Source of the DNA: Krasilnikovia cinnamomea | GTDB lineage: Bacteria > Actinomycetota > Actinomycetes > Mycobacteriales > Micromonosporaceae | Direction: 5' to 3' | Assembly (NCBI RefSeq): GCF_004217545.1 | Contig: NZ_SHKY01000001.1 | Span: 2,790,001-2,854,000, forward strand | Length of the DNA stretch: 64,000 nucleotides | Part shown: positions 33,305 through 41,994 of the stretch, piece after piece | Position numbering within the stretch: position 1 is the first letter of the stretch | Layout of the letters: each line of letters opens with the position of its first letter | Made by a program: the position numbers and the translations under genes | Notes under the pieces: model-generated | Told to the model about the DNA's origin: nothing | The model's database searches: none | The model's input: the letters and a program-made list of their open reading frames with translations, nothing else

Positions 33305-33354
33305 ATGCACGTGCAGAGTGCCTTGCGAACGCATGGGATCCCGAGCATGATAGC
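33305..33354 (-). promoter_or_regulatory. Shared 50-nt promoter element upstream of XRE gene
   Basis: Read on the minus strand, the blocks TATCATGCTC, CGCAAGGC and TGCACGTGCAT occur at the same spacing as upstream of the DUF397 gene. By eye, 36 of 50 positions agree, with the differences concentrated in the spacers. The element ends about 101 bp before the XRE start. Confidence 0.7.
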
Positions 33355-33491
33355 TGACAAACCCGTATCCGCCCGCTGACACAACGTGCTGAATGTCCAC
33401 TCGCCGGGCGGCCTCGACCGCTTGGCCGAGGCACATCACCCGAGCGACGGCCGACGCCCTCGACGACCCACGTCCACGAGGAGGCATCCCG

Positions 33492-33779
33492 ATGTCCACC
33501 CCGACCATCGTTCCGCCGGAACGCGACCCGGCTGACGTGGCTCCGGCGGACAGCTACCGCAAGGCGGACCTGGTCTGGGTCTACCGGGACGGCTGGCGGG
33601 CCGGGGTCATCGAGGCGGCGTCCCGGCACGCCGTCACGGTCACGTACCGTCCGGGCAGCCGCCCGGGCACGGGGGTGGACACCTTCACCGCGCCGTACGT
33701 GAGCCGCCGGGCCGAGGAGGATCCGGCGCTGGACCGCCGCTCCGCCGCAGGTCTGGCCCTGCGCCAGCCGCCCGCATGA
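33492..33779 (+). CDS. Hypothetical small protein with SH3-like beta core
   Basis: A 95-residue protein, family not recognised. The segment YRKADLVWVYRDGWRAGVIEAA followed by AVTVTYRP resembles a Tudor/SH3-like small beta barrel, in which a hydrophobic strand pattern carries the motif VWVYRDGxWRxGVV. The ends look disordered. ATG 33492 has GAGGAGG eight bases upstream. It overlaps the next small gene by four bases, so the two form a coupled pair. It is divergent from the XRE gene. Confidence 0.75.
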   Translation: MSTPTIVPPERDPADVAPADSYRKADLVWVYRDGWRAGVIEAASRHAVTVTYRPGSRPGTGVDTFTAPYVSRRAEEDPALDRRSAAGLALRQPPA

Positions 33780-33961
33780 TCGGGGCCGTCGCGGTCGCCG
33801 CCCTCGTCGGGCTGGCCAGCCTCCTCACCGGAGTCGCGCTGGGCTGGCACCTGTGCCGCACGAACAACCGGTGTCCGGACTGCGGCGACCGGCTGGCCTG
33901 CGCCGGTTGCGGCGAACCGGCCCCCCGCCCGCACGGGCCCGGGGCCGCGCACACCCTCTAA
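33776..33961 (+). CDS. Small membrane protein with zinc-ribbon-like Cys pairs
   Basis: A 61-residue protein. Residues 2-24 form one membrane helix (IGAVAVAALVGLASLLTGVAL). A short cytosolic tail with two CxxC pairs (CPDC and CAGC, with another Cys between) follows and looks like a miniature zinc ribbon. The start overlaps the previous stop as ATGA, which supports translation. The function is unknown. It could anchor the preceding SH3-like protein at the membrane, which is only a suggestion from the coupling. Confidence 0.65.
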   Translation: MIGAVAVAALVGLASLLTGVALGWHLCRTNNRCPDCGDRLACAGCGEPAPRPHGPGAAHTL

Positions 33962-34017
33962 TTACTCGGGTCCCGTGCCGTGCTCGCCGCACCCGCGCGA
34001 CAAAGGCAACGCGGTGC

Positions 34018-34857
34018 TCAGCGCCAGCGGTCGCCAGTCAGCCGCTCGTACACCTCGACGTAGCGGTTGCGGGTCGCCTCGACCACCTCGTCCGGGATCT
34101 CCGGACCCGGTGCGGTGCGGTCCCAGCCGGTCAGGCCCGCCGACCAGTCCCGCAGGAACTGCTTGTCCAGGTAGCGCTGCGCGCCGCCGGGCTGCCACTC
34201 GGCGGCCGCCCAGAACCGCGACGAGTCCGGGGTGAGCAGCTCATCGCCGATCGTCAGCGCCCCGCTACGGGAGAAGCCCAGCTCGATCTTCGTGTCCGCG
34301 ATGAGGATGCCGCGCTCCGCCGCGATCGCCGAGCCGCGCCGGTAGACCTCCAGCGTGATCCGCCGCAGTTCGGCGGCGACGTCCGCGCCGACCTGCGACT
34401 CCACGTCGGCGTACGTGATGAACTCGTCGTGTCCCTCGCCCGGCGCCACCTTGGTCGTCGGCGTGAAGACCGGCTCGGGCAACCGCGAGCCCTCGATCAG
34501 GCCGGGGGGCAGCGCGACACCGGAGACCGCCCCGTCCTTTTCGTACTCCTTCAGGCCGGAACCGGCGAGATAGCCGCGCGCGATGCACTCGACCATCACC
34601 ATCCGCAGGCGCTCGCAGCGCACCGCCCGCCCGGCCCACTCGGCGGGCACTTCCGTGGCGGAGATGATGTGGTGCGGGGCGACGTCGGCGAGCTGCTCGA
34701 ACCACCACAGGGACAACTGGGTGAGGATCTTGCCCTTGTCCGGGATCGGCGTGGGCAGCACGACGTCGTAGATCGAGACCCGGTCCGAGGCGACGAGCAG
34801 CAGGTCGTCACCGTCGGCGTACACGTCCCTGACCTTGCCCGAGTGCAGTAGCTCCAC
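34018..34857 (-). CDS. purC: Phosphoribosylaminoimidazole-succinocarboxamide synthase
   Basis: A complete 279-residue SAICAR synthetase of the actinobacterial type. It joins aspartate to CAIR with ATP in purine biosynthesis. Recognisable segments are the nucleotide-binding HSGKVRDVYADGDDLLLVASDR at the N-terminus, the VECIARGYLAGSGLKEY motif, FTPTTKVAPGEGHDE and LIADTKIELGF. The C-terminal KQFLRDW segment is present. ATG 34857 gives the usual family start. A tiny membrane protein gene lies 72 bp upstream on the same strand. No riboswitch structure was recognised upstream. Confidence 0.96.
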   Translation of the reverse strand: MELLHSGKVRDVYADGDDLLLVASDRVSIYDVVLPTPIPDKGKILTQLSLWWFEQLADVAPHHIISATEVPAEWAGRAVRCERLRMVMVECIARGYLAGSGLKEYEKDGAVSGVALPPGLIEGSRLPEPVFTPTTKVAPGEGHDEFITYADVESQVGADVAAELRRITLEVYRRGSAIAAERGILIADTKIELGFSRSGALTIGDELLTPDSSRFWAAAEWQPGGAQRYLDKQFLRDWSAGLTGWDRTAPGPEIPDEVVEATRNRYVEVYERLTGDRWR

Positions 34858-34929
34858 GTGCTTCCCTCCGCCGCGCGTCCGACTGCGCCCACGGTATCCG
34901 AACTGCGGACACCGGCGGATCCGGCCCGG

Positions 34930-35049
34930 TCAGGAGTCGGAGCCGGTGGACCGGCGGCGGGCCGCCCACAGGCCGCCGCCGATCAGTACGGCCAGCGACA
35001 GCAGGCAGAACAGCAGAGCGAGTACGTGGATCGGCTTGAGGGCACCCAT
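34930..35049 (-). CDS. Very small single-helix membrane protein
   Basis: A 39-residue protein of the form MGALKPIHVLALLF, followed by a hydrophobic helix to about residue 30 and a basic ARRRSTGSDS tail. Short proteins with a GALKPxH start and one helix are widespread in actinobacteria, usually without assigned function. The ribosome site is poor, so the call rests on composition and pattern. It lies upstream of purC on the same strand. Confidence 0.6.
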   Translation of the reverse strand: MGALKPIHVLALLFCLLSLAVLIGGGLWAARRRSTGSDS

Positions 35050-35084
35050 GATCGGAAACGTAGCGCGTCCAGGCGAATGTATCG

Positions 35085-35177
35085 ATGTCGGGGCCGCGGG
35101 ACTGGCACGTGACGGAGACCGAGGGCATCGGCGTGCTGCCCCTGCCGGTGCGGGCGATCGCGGCGGCCGTTCGCTGA
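35085..35177 (+). CDS. Possible 30-residue ORF
   Basis: A short frame starting MSGPRDWHVTETEG and ending VRAIAAAVR, opposite in direction to its neighbours and stopping 10 bp before the GGDEF stop. The composition is protein-like, but the ribosome site is weak and no family is recognised. It may equally be a gene remnant. Confidence 0.25.
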   Translation: MSGPRDWHVTETEGIGVLPLPVRAIAAAVR

Positions 35178-35183
35178 GCGGTC

Positions 35184-35568
35184 GCGGCTATGCGGCGAGG
35201 CGGTCGCGTCCGGTGCGTTTGGCGGTGTAGAGGTGTTTGTCGGCGGTGGTGAAGAGGTCTTCGCCGGTCATGCCGGGTAGTAGTGGGGCGAGTCCCATGC
35301 TGACGGTGACGCGTAGGCCGAGGGCGGTTTTGTGCCAGTCGTGGTCGCGGATGACGGTGCGCATGCGGGCGGCGATGCGGGTGGCGGTGGCCAGGTCGGT
35401 GGCGAGGAAGACGCCGAACTCGTCGCCGCCGAAGCGGGCGGGCAGGTCGGAGGCGCGGCATTCGGTGCGCAGGAGGTGGCCGATCTCGCGTAGGACGTCG
35501 TCGCCGACGCCGTGGGAGAAGCCGTCGTTGATCTGTTTGAAGTTGTCCACGTCGACCAGCAACAGGCA
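35184..35568 (-). repeat. 385-bp perfect inverted repeat, copy A
   Basis: This segment holds the 3' end of the minus-strand GGDEF gene, its stop codon and four bases beyond. It is base-for-base the reverse complement of 38233-38617, checked in ten-base blocks. The surrounding sequence diverges at once at both ends. Confidence 0.95.
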
Positions 35569-36780
35569 CATCTGGTCGGTGACCGCGCGCGTGTCCGCCG
35601 CCACCGCCGCCATCTGGCGGTCGAAGCCGCGCCGGTTCGCGAGCCTGGTCAGCGGGTCGGTCTGGGCGGCGGTGTCCGCGGTCGCGTGGTCGGCCTCGAG
35701 TTGCACCCGGCGGCGGGCCTGGCGCAGCATGGCGACCCGGTCGAGCCGCAGCCGCCACAGTTGTTGCGCGTGCGCGCGCACCGCCGCCAGCAGGTGCCGG
35801 GTGGCCTCGCTCGGCGTCGCCTCCGCGGCGACCAGAGCCAGCTCGAACTGGAACATCAACCGGTGCCGCGCCGCGCCGGCCAGCGCACACAGCTGCTCGG
35901 CCGCGATCAGCTCCCGGGCCGCCTTCTCGTACTTGCCGAGGCTGCGCAGCGCCACCCCGTAGGCGAGGTGGGCGAGCCGGGCGTCGAAGTGGCGGCCGTC
36001 GGCATGCAGGTCCGGAATGACCGCGGTCGCCAGCGCGCGGGCCTCCTCCACCTGACCCGTCTTGGCCAGGCCGCAGGCCAGCAACGCGCCCAGCATCGCC
36101 TGATCCGAGCCGAGCTGGGAGTCGGGGCCGGCGTCCGGGTCCAGCCATCGGCGGGTCAGCGAAATGACGTCCCGGAAGCGGACGCCGGCCTCCTCCAGGC
36201 GACCGACGTGGTCCAGGCGCAGGCCCCACTCCAGCAGCGCCTCGGCGCGTTGCAGGTCCCGGATGATCCGGCGCATGGGGTCGATGCGGTCCAGGTTCGG
36301 CTCGCCGTCGGTGGCCTTGTCGGCGAGCTCGTACAGCTCGGCCCAGCGGGCGGCCTCCGCGACCGACGACATCGCCGCGTAGTACCAGGTGTTGCGGGGG
36401 CAGGACTCCAGGATGGTCATGGCCGCGGCCAACTGGTGCAGGCCCTCTTCGAGGCGGCCCATGCGCGACATCACATCGGCCATGTCGGCGTTGGCCTTCG
36501 CGCGCGCGGTGCGGGAGACGGAGCGGCGCAGCAGGTCGCGCGACATGAACTCGGCCTCGGTGTAGCGGCCCAGCTCGGTCAGTGCGTACGAGTGGGACTG
36601 CACGATCGCGCGGGCCGACTCCCAGTCGCCGAAAAGCTCCGCGATCCACAGGTACGAGTCCGCGAGTTCGAGGATCTCCTCGTAGCGGCCCTCGCCGTAG
36701 AGCTGGCGCAGGTGGCGCGCCGGGACTTTCAGCGTCCCGATCTGCTCGATGGGTACGGGAAGCGCAGAGCTCGACTCCAT
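35188..36780 (-). CDS. TPR-GGDEF diguanylate cyclase, paralogue 1
   Basis: A 530-residue soluble protein. The N-terminal 350 residues are TPR-like helical repeats (LYGEGRYEEILELADSYLW, MSRMGRLEEGLHQLAAAM and others). A coiled-coil segment (QARRRVQLEADHATADTAA) and a GGDEF domain at about 370-530 follow. The catalytic GGDEF is intact, and the RASD four residues before it matches the RxxD inhibitory site. The ATG at 36780 has GGAGGAGG upstream. The last 126 codons are identical in DNA to those of the divergent neighbour. It should make c-di-GMP with product inhibition, the TPR region sensing an unknown partner. Confidence 0.9.
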   Translation of the reverse strand: MESSSALPVPIEQIGTLKVPARHLRQLYGEGRYEEILELADSYLWIAELFGDWESARAIVQSHSYALTELGRYTEAEFMSRDLLRRSVSRTARAKANADMADVMSRMGRLEEGLHQLAAAMTILESCPRNTWYYAAMSSVAEAARWAELYELADKATDGEPNLDRIDPMRRIIRDLQRAEALLEWGLRLDHVGRLEEAGVRFRDVISLTRRWLDPDAGPDSQLGSDQAMLGALLACGLAKTGQVEEARALATAVIPDLHADGRHFDARLAHLAYGVALRSLGKYEKAARELIAAEQLCALAGAARHRLMFQFELALVAAEATPSEATRHLLAAVRAHAQQLWRLRLDRVAMLRQARRRVQLEADHATADTAAQTDPLTRLANRRGFDRQMAAVAADTRAVTDQMCLLLVDVDNFKQINDGFSHGVGDDVLREIGHLLRTECRASDLPARFGGDEFGVFLATDLATATRIAARMRTVIRDHDWHKTALGLRVTVSMGLAPLLPGMTGEDLFTTADKHLYTAKRTGRDRLAA

Positions 36781-37035
36781 GCTTCCTCCTCCGGGACCGT
36801 CGCTACCACTAAGTAACACCTCGGCCGGTGCAGGTGCCGCATTAGTCAAGCCACCGCAAAGACTCCTCCGACACGCCGCCCTGCGGGAACGCGCGGACGG
36901 GTGGCTGGCGTAGTCATCGTCACTCAGTGTGGCAGCGGCACCGGCTAAGAACGCCTCGGCGGCGACCGACTCAATAGACGCGGAAATTCTCTACGTGTCG
37001 TGACGCGTAACTTACTTGGAGTAATGGGAGTGGGT

Positions 37036-38613
37036 ATGGAGTCGAGCTCTGGGCTGCCCGCTCCCGTCGCGCACGCGGGACCGCTGGTCTCCCTGGCGGA
37101 CTACACCCACATGCTCTACGCCCAGGGCCGTTACGACGAGGTGCTCGACTGCGGCGAACAGCACGAGTGGATCGCTCAGACACTTGGCGACCGGGACACC
37201 GCCCGGGTGATCCTCCAGACCCGGATGTACGTGCTGACCGAGCTGGCCCGCTACGCCGAGGCGGAGACGATGGGCCGGGAACTGCTGCGGCGGGCCGTCT
37301 CCCGCACCGCGCGCGCGAAGGCCAGCGCCGACCTGGCCGACGTGCTGGTGCGGATGGGGCGACTGGAAGAGGGTCTGCACCTGATCGCCTGGGCCATGGC
37401 CACGCTCGAGACGTGTCCCCGGGACTGGCGCTACTTCTCGGCGATGTCCTCGGTCGCGGAACCGGCCCGCTGGGCGGAACTGTACGAGCTGGCCGAGCAG
37501 GCGTCCGTCGCCGACCGGCGGCTGCTCGACACCGACCGCAACCGCCGCATCATCCTGGACACCCAGCGCGCCGAGTCGCTGCTGGAGTGGGGTCTGCGGC
37601 TGGAACACGTGGGCCGCCTCGAGGAGGCCGGGGTCCGCTACCGCGACGTGATCGCCCTGACCCGGCCGTGGGAGCAGCCCGAGGACGAGACCGAGCTCCT
37701 GGATGAGGCGATGGTGCACGCGCTGCTGGCCTGCGCGCTGGCCAAGACGGGCGAATACACCGAGGCCGAGGAGAAGGCCGTCGCGGCGATTCGCCTGCTG
37801 CATGCCACCGGGCGCCGTTTCGAAGCCCGCCTCGCCCACCTCGCGTACGGGCTGGCGCTGCGCAGTGCCGGTGACTTCGCGGGGGCGGCCCGCGAGCTGA
37901 CCGCCGCCGAGCAGCTGTGCGCCCTGGCCGGCGCCCCGCGCCACCAGCTGATCTTCCAGTTCGAGCTGGGCCTGGTCGCGGCGGAGGCCCGACCCAGCGT
38001 GGCGACCGGACACCTGGCCTCCGCGTTGCGGGCGCACGCCGAGCAGTTGTGGCGGCTGCGCCTGGACCGGGTGGCCATGCTGCGCCAGGCCCGCCGCCGG
38101 GTCCAACTCGAGGCCGACCACGCGAGTGCCGACGCGGCGGCGCAGACGGACCCGCTGACCGCGCTGGCGAACCGGCGCGGCTTCGACCGCCGGATGGCGG
38201 AACTGAGCACCGACGGCTCCCCGGCCGACGTCTGCCTGTTGCTGGTCGACGTGGACAACTTCAAACAGATCAACGACGGCTTCTCCCACGGCGTCGGCGA
38301 CGACGTCCTACGCGAGATCGGCCACCTCCTGCGCACCGAATGCCGCGCCTCCGACCTGCCCGCCCGCTTCGGCGGCGACGAGTTCGGCGTCTTCCTCGCC
38401 ACCGACCTGGCCACCGCCACCCGCATCGCCGCCCGCATGCGCACCGTCATCCGCGACCACGACTGGCACAAAACCGCCCTCGGCCTACGCGTCACCGTCA
38501 GCATGGGACTCGCCCCACTACTACCCGGCATGACCGGCGAAGACCTCTTCACCACCGCCGACAAACACCTCTACACCGCCAAACGCACCGGACGCGACCG
38601 CCTCGCCGCATAG
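37036..38613 (+). CDS. TPR-GGDEF diguanylate cyclase, paralogue 2
   Basis: A 525-residue paralogue of the divergent gene, with the same N-terminus (MESSSGLP versus MESSSALP), TPR-like repeats, coiled coil and GGDEF domain. The active site (GGDEF) and the I-site (RASD) are both present. The TPR regions are clearly diverged, whereas the final 126 codons are identical at DNA level. The start at ATG 37036 follows GGGAG closely. An upstream start at 37000 in the same frame is possible. Retention of two divergent copies sharing one output domain but different sensor regions suggests two inputs to one c-di-GMP output. Confidence 0.9.
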   Translation: MESSSGLPAPVAHAGPLVSLADYTHMLYAQGRYDEVLDCGEQHEWIAQTLGDRDTARVILQTRMYVLTELARYAEAETMGRELLRRAVSRTARAKASADLADVLVRMGRLEEGLHLIAWAMATLETCPRDWRYFSAMSSVAEPARWAELYELAEQASVADRRLLDTDRNRRIILDTQRAESLLEWGLRLEHVGRLEEAGVRYRDVIALTRPWEQPEDETELLDEAMVHALLACALAKTGEYTEAEEKAVAAIRLLHATGRRFEARLAHLAYGLALRSAGDFAGAARELTAAEQLCALAGAPRHQLIFQFELGLVAAEARPSVATGHLASALRAHAEQLWRLRLDRVAMLRQARRRVQLEADHASADAAAQTDPLTALANRRGFDRRMAELSTDGSPADVCLLLVDVDNFKQINDGFSHGVGDDVLREIGHLLRTECRASDLPARFGGDEFGVFLATDLATATRIAARMRTVIRDHDWHKTALGLRVTVSMGLAPLLPGMTGEDLFTTADKHLYTAKRTGRDRLAA

Positions 38614-38617
38614 CCGC
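38233..38617 (+). repeat. 385-bp perfect inverted repeat, copy B
   Basis: Reverse complement of 35184-35568. It covers the 3' end of the plus-strand GGDEF gene. Codon use inside it (CTA, AAA, GGA) is more AT-ending than in the rest of either gene. Confidence 0.95.
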
Positions 38618-38637
38618 TGCGACGGAACTTCCGCAGC
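38616..38637 (+). terminator. Possible terminator after GGDEF paralogue 2
   Basis: GCTGCG (38616-38621) and CGCAGC (38632-38637) enclose GGAAcTTCC, giving a nested hairpin 3 bases after the stop codon. Confidence 0.45.
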
Positions 38638-38677
38638 CGCCGCCCCGTGTTCTTCCTGGTCAACGTCGACCAGTGAG

Positions 38678-40078
38678 CTACGGCGTGGCGGGGGCCAGCC
38701 GGGGTTCGGGACGCGGGATCCGCAAACCGCACACCAGCGCACCGGCCAGCGCGAGCGCGTAGAGCGCCAGCGCGGCCCGGTACGATCCCGCGCTCGGATA
38801 CCCGGACGCGCTGATCGACCACGTCAGCACCGCGCCACCCAGCGTCGCGCCGAGGCTGCCGCCGACCGTACGCATGACGTTGTTCACGCCCGCCGACACC
38901 CCGGTCTGCTCGCGCGGCACCGCCTCCACCACCAGGGCGCCCACGGCCGCGAACGCGAGACCCACCCCGGCGCCCATCACCAGGACGGCCGCGCACACCT
39001 GCGGCAGCGCGCCGTGCCAGACCGCCAGCATCAGGTACGCCGACCCGGCCGTGGCCGCCCCCACGGTCAGCGCCGCCCGCAGCCCGTAACGGCGGACCAG
39101 GCGGCGCTGGGCGGGCAGCACCAGCACGGTGCCCAGCGCGGTCGGCAGCATCACCAGCCCCACCAGGGTCGGGCTGGCGCCGAAGCCGATGCCGCTGGCC
39201 GCCGGCTGGGCCACCAACAGCGGCACCAGCATCCACGAGCCGAACATGCCGAAGCCGAGCAGCAGGGTGGCCGCGTTCGTGGCGCGCACCGTCGGCATGG
39301 CGAGCGTGCGCAGGTCGACCAGGGGATGCCGGGCGTGGCGCTGCTGGGCCAGCCACAGCGCCGCCAGCGGGAGCGCGGCCAGGCCGGGCCCGGCGACCCG
39401 GGGGTCCGTCCAGCCGTACCGGCCCGCGAAGCTGATCGCCAGCAGGAGCAGGCCCAGCCAGGTGGCCAGGAGCACCGCGCCGGGCCAGTCCACGCGGGCC
39501 CGACCCTGGCGCGGGCCGCGCGGCAGCAGCACCGCGACCGGCAGCGCGGCCAGCGCCGACACCACGGCCGGGAGGCCGAACAGCCAGCGCGACGACAGCA
39601 CCGCCAGCAGCGGCCCGGCCGCGATCGTGCCGGCGGCGCCGCCGAGGCTCATCACCGTGGAGATCGCAACGAACGCCCGGGGCCGCTCGCCGCCCGGCAG
39701 GTGGTCGCGGACCAGCGCGAAACAGATCGGGAACACGGCACCGCCCAGTCCCTGTACGGCACGGCCGGCCACCATCACCCCGAGACCGTCCGCCGTGGCG
39801 GAGATGACCGAGCCGACGCTGATCGCGGCGAGCGCGCCGAGCAGGACCTGTCGCTTGCCGTGCAGGTCGGCGAGGCGGCCCAGCACCGGAGTGGACACCG
39901 ACGCGCTGAGCAGGAACGCGGTCAGCAGCCACGCCGCGCCGGACGGGGTGGTGCCCAACTCCCGCTGGAAGACCCCGAGGGCGGGCACCACCAGCGACTG
40001 CAGCACCGAGTACGCGGCGGTGGCCAGGCACAGCGCGCCGAGCACGGCCCGCCCGCGCAGGTCAACCCCGGCGGTCAT
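38678..40078 (-). CDS. MFS transporter, last gene of sulfur operon
   Basis: A 466-residue exporter-type MFS protein with about 14 predicted helices. Helix 1 contains YSVLQSLVVPALGVFQRELG, then the motif-A-like LGRLADLHGKRQVL and the GRAVQGLGGAVFPICF segment. It resembles DHA2 drug exporters. Its ATG overlaps the ferredoxin stop by 17 bases, so it is read with the upstream sulfonate-type operon and may export a product or intermediate. This is inferred from position only. Confidence 0.88.
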   Translation of the reverse strand: MTAGVDLRGRAVLGALCLATAAYSVLQSLVVPALGVFQRELGTTPSGAAWLLTAFLLSASVSTPVLGRLADLHGKRQVLLGALAAISVGSVISATADGLGVMVAGRAVQGLGGAVFPICFALVRDHLPGGERPRAFVAISTVMSLGGAAGTIAAGPLLAVLSSRWLFGLPAVVSALAALPVAVLLPRGPRQGRARVDWPGAVLLATWLGLLLLAISFAGRYGWTDPRVAGPGLAALPLAALWLAQQRHARHPLVDLRTLAMPTVRATNAATLLLGFGMFGSWMLVPLLVAQPAASGIGFGASPTLVGLVMLPTALGTVLVLPAQRRLVRRYGLRAALTVGAATAGSAYLMLAVWHGALPQVCAAVLVMGAGVGLAFAAVGALVVEAVPREQTGVSAGVNNVMRTVGGSLGATLGGAVLTWSISASGYPSAGSYRAALALYALALAGALVCGLRIPRPEPRLAPATP

Positions 40079-40427
40079 CGAGATCCGGGTTGATCCGGGC
40101 GGTGAACAGGTGGTTGGTGTCGCGCGCGCTGCCCGGCGTGCGGCCCGGCCCCCAGCCGATCTGCTCCCGGTAGCGGCCCAGCAGTCCCGCCTCGGCCAGC
40201 GCCGCCTCGTCGGCGTACGGGGAGCCGTCCGGCGCGGGCCCGCTCAACGGCGCGACGAACAGCGCGTCCGCCGGGCAGTACGCCTCGCACAGGAAGCAGG
40301 TCTGGCAGTCCGCCTGCCGGGCGATCACGGGCGCCGCCCCGGGCACGGCGTCGAAGACGTTCATCGGGCAGACCCGTACGCAGATGTCGCACCGTACGCA
40401 CCGGTCCTGGCTGACCAGCTCGATCAT
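40062..40427 (-). CDS. 4Fe-4S ferredoxin-like electron carrier
   Basis: A 121-residue protein with two cysteine clusters. The first is CVRCDICVRVCP (residues 10-21) and the second is CQTCFLCEAYCP (residues 41-52), both CxxCxxCxxxCP. This is a classical 2[4Fe-4S] arrangement, followed by a 70-residue C-terminal extension. The ATG overlaps the flavoprotein stop as ATGA. The coupled pair resembles the AprA/AprB type of flavoprotein and ferredoxin subunits. It probably passes electrons to or from the flavoprotein. Confidence 0.9.
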   Translation of the reverse strand: MIELVSQDRCVRCDICVRVCPMNVFDAVPGAAPVIARQADCQTCFLCEAYCPADALFVAPLSGPAPDGSPYADEAALAEAGLLGRYREQIGWGPGRTPGSARDTNHLFTARINPDLDDRRG

Positions 40428-41994
40428 GCGCCGCTGCCCACCGGTACGGCGGTCCAGACCTGGTCGAGGCCGCCGACCCTGATCCGCCGCGCGCCGTCCG
40501 GCCGCGCCTGTGGCTGGTCGTCGCGCCGGTGCAGGCCGCGGGTCTCCGCGCGGGCCAGCGCGGCGGCGTACATCCAGCGGGCGTGCGCGACCAGCGCCGC
40601 GGCCTGCCGGGCCGGGAGGGCGTCCGGGCCCGCACCGCTCAGCCCGGCCGCCGACTCGCGCCACAGGCCGTCGAGGGTGGACAGCGAGCGGCGCAGCCCC
40701 GGCCCGGTGCGGAAGTAGTTGCGGTCCAGCGGGACGACCTCGCGCTGCACCGCGGCGACCACCTCGGCGGCCGGTCGCGACGCCCCGCCGGTCGGGCGCA
40801 GTCCGGCCCGGCCCGCCGGGCGCAGCGGCGCCGCCGGCCGGGAGGCGCGGCGCGCGTGCCGGGCCGCGGCGGCACCGGCCCACGTGCCCGAGGCCATCGC
40901 CCAGGCGGCGTTGTGGCTGCCGCCGCCGCTGATCGCGCCGGTCACGTACTCGCGGGTGGCCACGTCGCCGGCGGCGTACAGGCCGGGGACGCCGGTGGCG
41001 CAGTCGTCGCCGGCCAGCGCCAGGCCGCCGGTGCCGCGTACGGTGCCCTCCAGCACGAACCGGACCGGGTACGCGGTGGTGAACGGGTCGATGCCGGCCT
41101 TGTCCAGCGGCAGGAAGTAGTTGGGCTGAGCCAGCCGCGCGGCCGCCCGCAGCGACTCCGGGGCGCGGTCCAGCCGGGCGTACAGCGGCTGGCCGGTCGC
41201 CGCCAGCCGGGCCAGCGCGTCCCGCCCGGTCAGCGGGTCACCGACGTCCAGCTCGCGACCGTCGGCGTCGTAGTACCTGGCGAACTGCATCATCAGCCCC
41301 TTGGTCTGCCCACCGAACGCCGGGGCCAGCGCGTACGCCGCCGAGAACTCCATCCCGGACAGCGCCGCACCCACCTCGGCGGCCATCAGGTGACCGTCGC
41401 CGGTGTCCACGTTGAGCCCGAGCGCCCCGGACAGGAACGCGCAGCCGCCGGTGGCCAGCACCACCGCGCCCGCCCGTACCGTCCAGCGCCGCCCGCCGTC
41501 CTGCCGCCGCTGCCCGGCGGCCCCGCCCACGGCGCCGTCGGGGTCGGTGAGCAGTTCCAGCGCCGGGCTGTGATCGAGGATGCGCACCCCGGCCCGCCTC
41601 GCCCGGTGCCGCATCGTGCGCAGGTACTGCGGGCCCTGCAGGCTGCCCCGGCGCTGCCGCCCCGCCTCGTCGACCGGGTACGGGTAGCCCCAGGTCGCGA
41701 GGTCGCCGAGGCGCCGGTACGCCTCGTCGACCGTCCGCAGCATCCAGTCGCGCTCGGTCAGGTGCCCGGCGCGCGCTCCCGCTCGGCCACGGAGCGTTCC
41801 CGGGCGGCCGGGTCGGGCGGCACGTACCAGACGTTGTTGCCGCCCGCGGCGGCCGCGCCGCTGGTGCCGCAGTAGCCCTTGTCGGCGAGCACCACCCGGG
41901 CGCCGGCCCCGGCGGCGGCGACGGCGGCCCAGGTGCCCGCCGGGCCGCCGCCGAGGACCAGTACGTCCGCGGAAAGCCGCAACTCGTCCGTCAC
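40424..41994 (-). pseudogene. FAD-dependent oxidoreductase (fumarate reductase/AprA-like), frameshifted
   Basis: The start at 41994 gives MTDELRLSADVLVLGGGPAGTWAA, an FAD-binding GxGxxG-type fold, then DKGYCGTSGAAAAGGNN. That frame ends at 41758. The rest continues in a different frame from about 41770 (GHLTERDWMLRTVDEAYRRL) and runs to 40424 with the expected late motifs (GLYAAGDVATREYVTGAISGGGSHN). One base difference within a run of alternating GC (GAGCGCGCGCC, near 41770) would restore a chain of about 523 residues. The start overlaps the upstream stop and the end overlaps the ferredoxin start, so the operon structure is intact. Either a sequencing error or a recent mutation is likely. 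Confidence 0.75.

Noticed and set aside
33962-34017. Terminator between the small membrane gene and purC
   Set aside because: Only a 5-bp CGGGT/ACCCG pairing was found, too weak to call.
41758-41994. Programmed -1 frameshifting in the flavoprotein gene
   Set aside because: No slippery heptamer or clear stimulatory structure was seen. A base error or mutation in a GC-alternating run is simpler.
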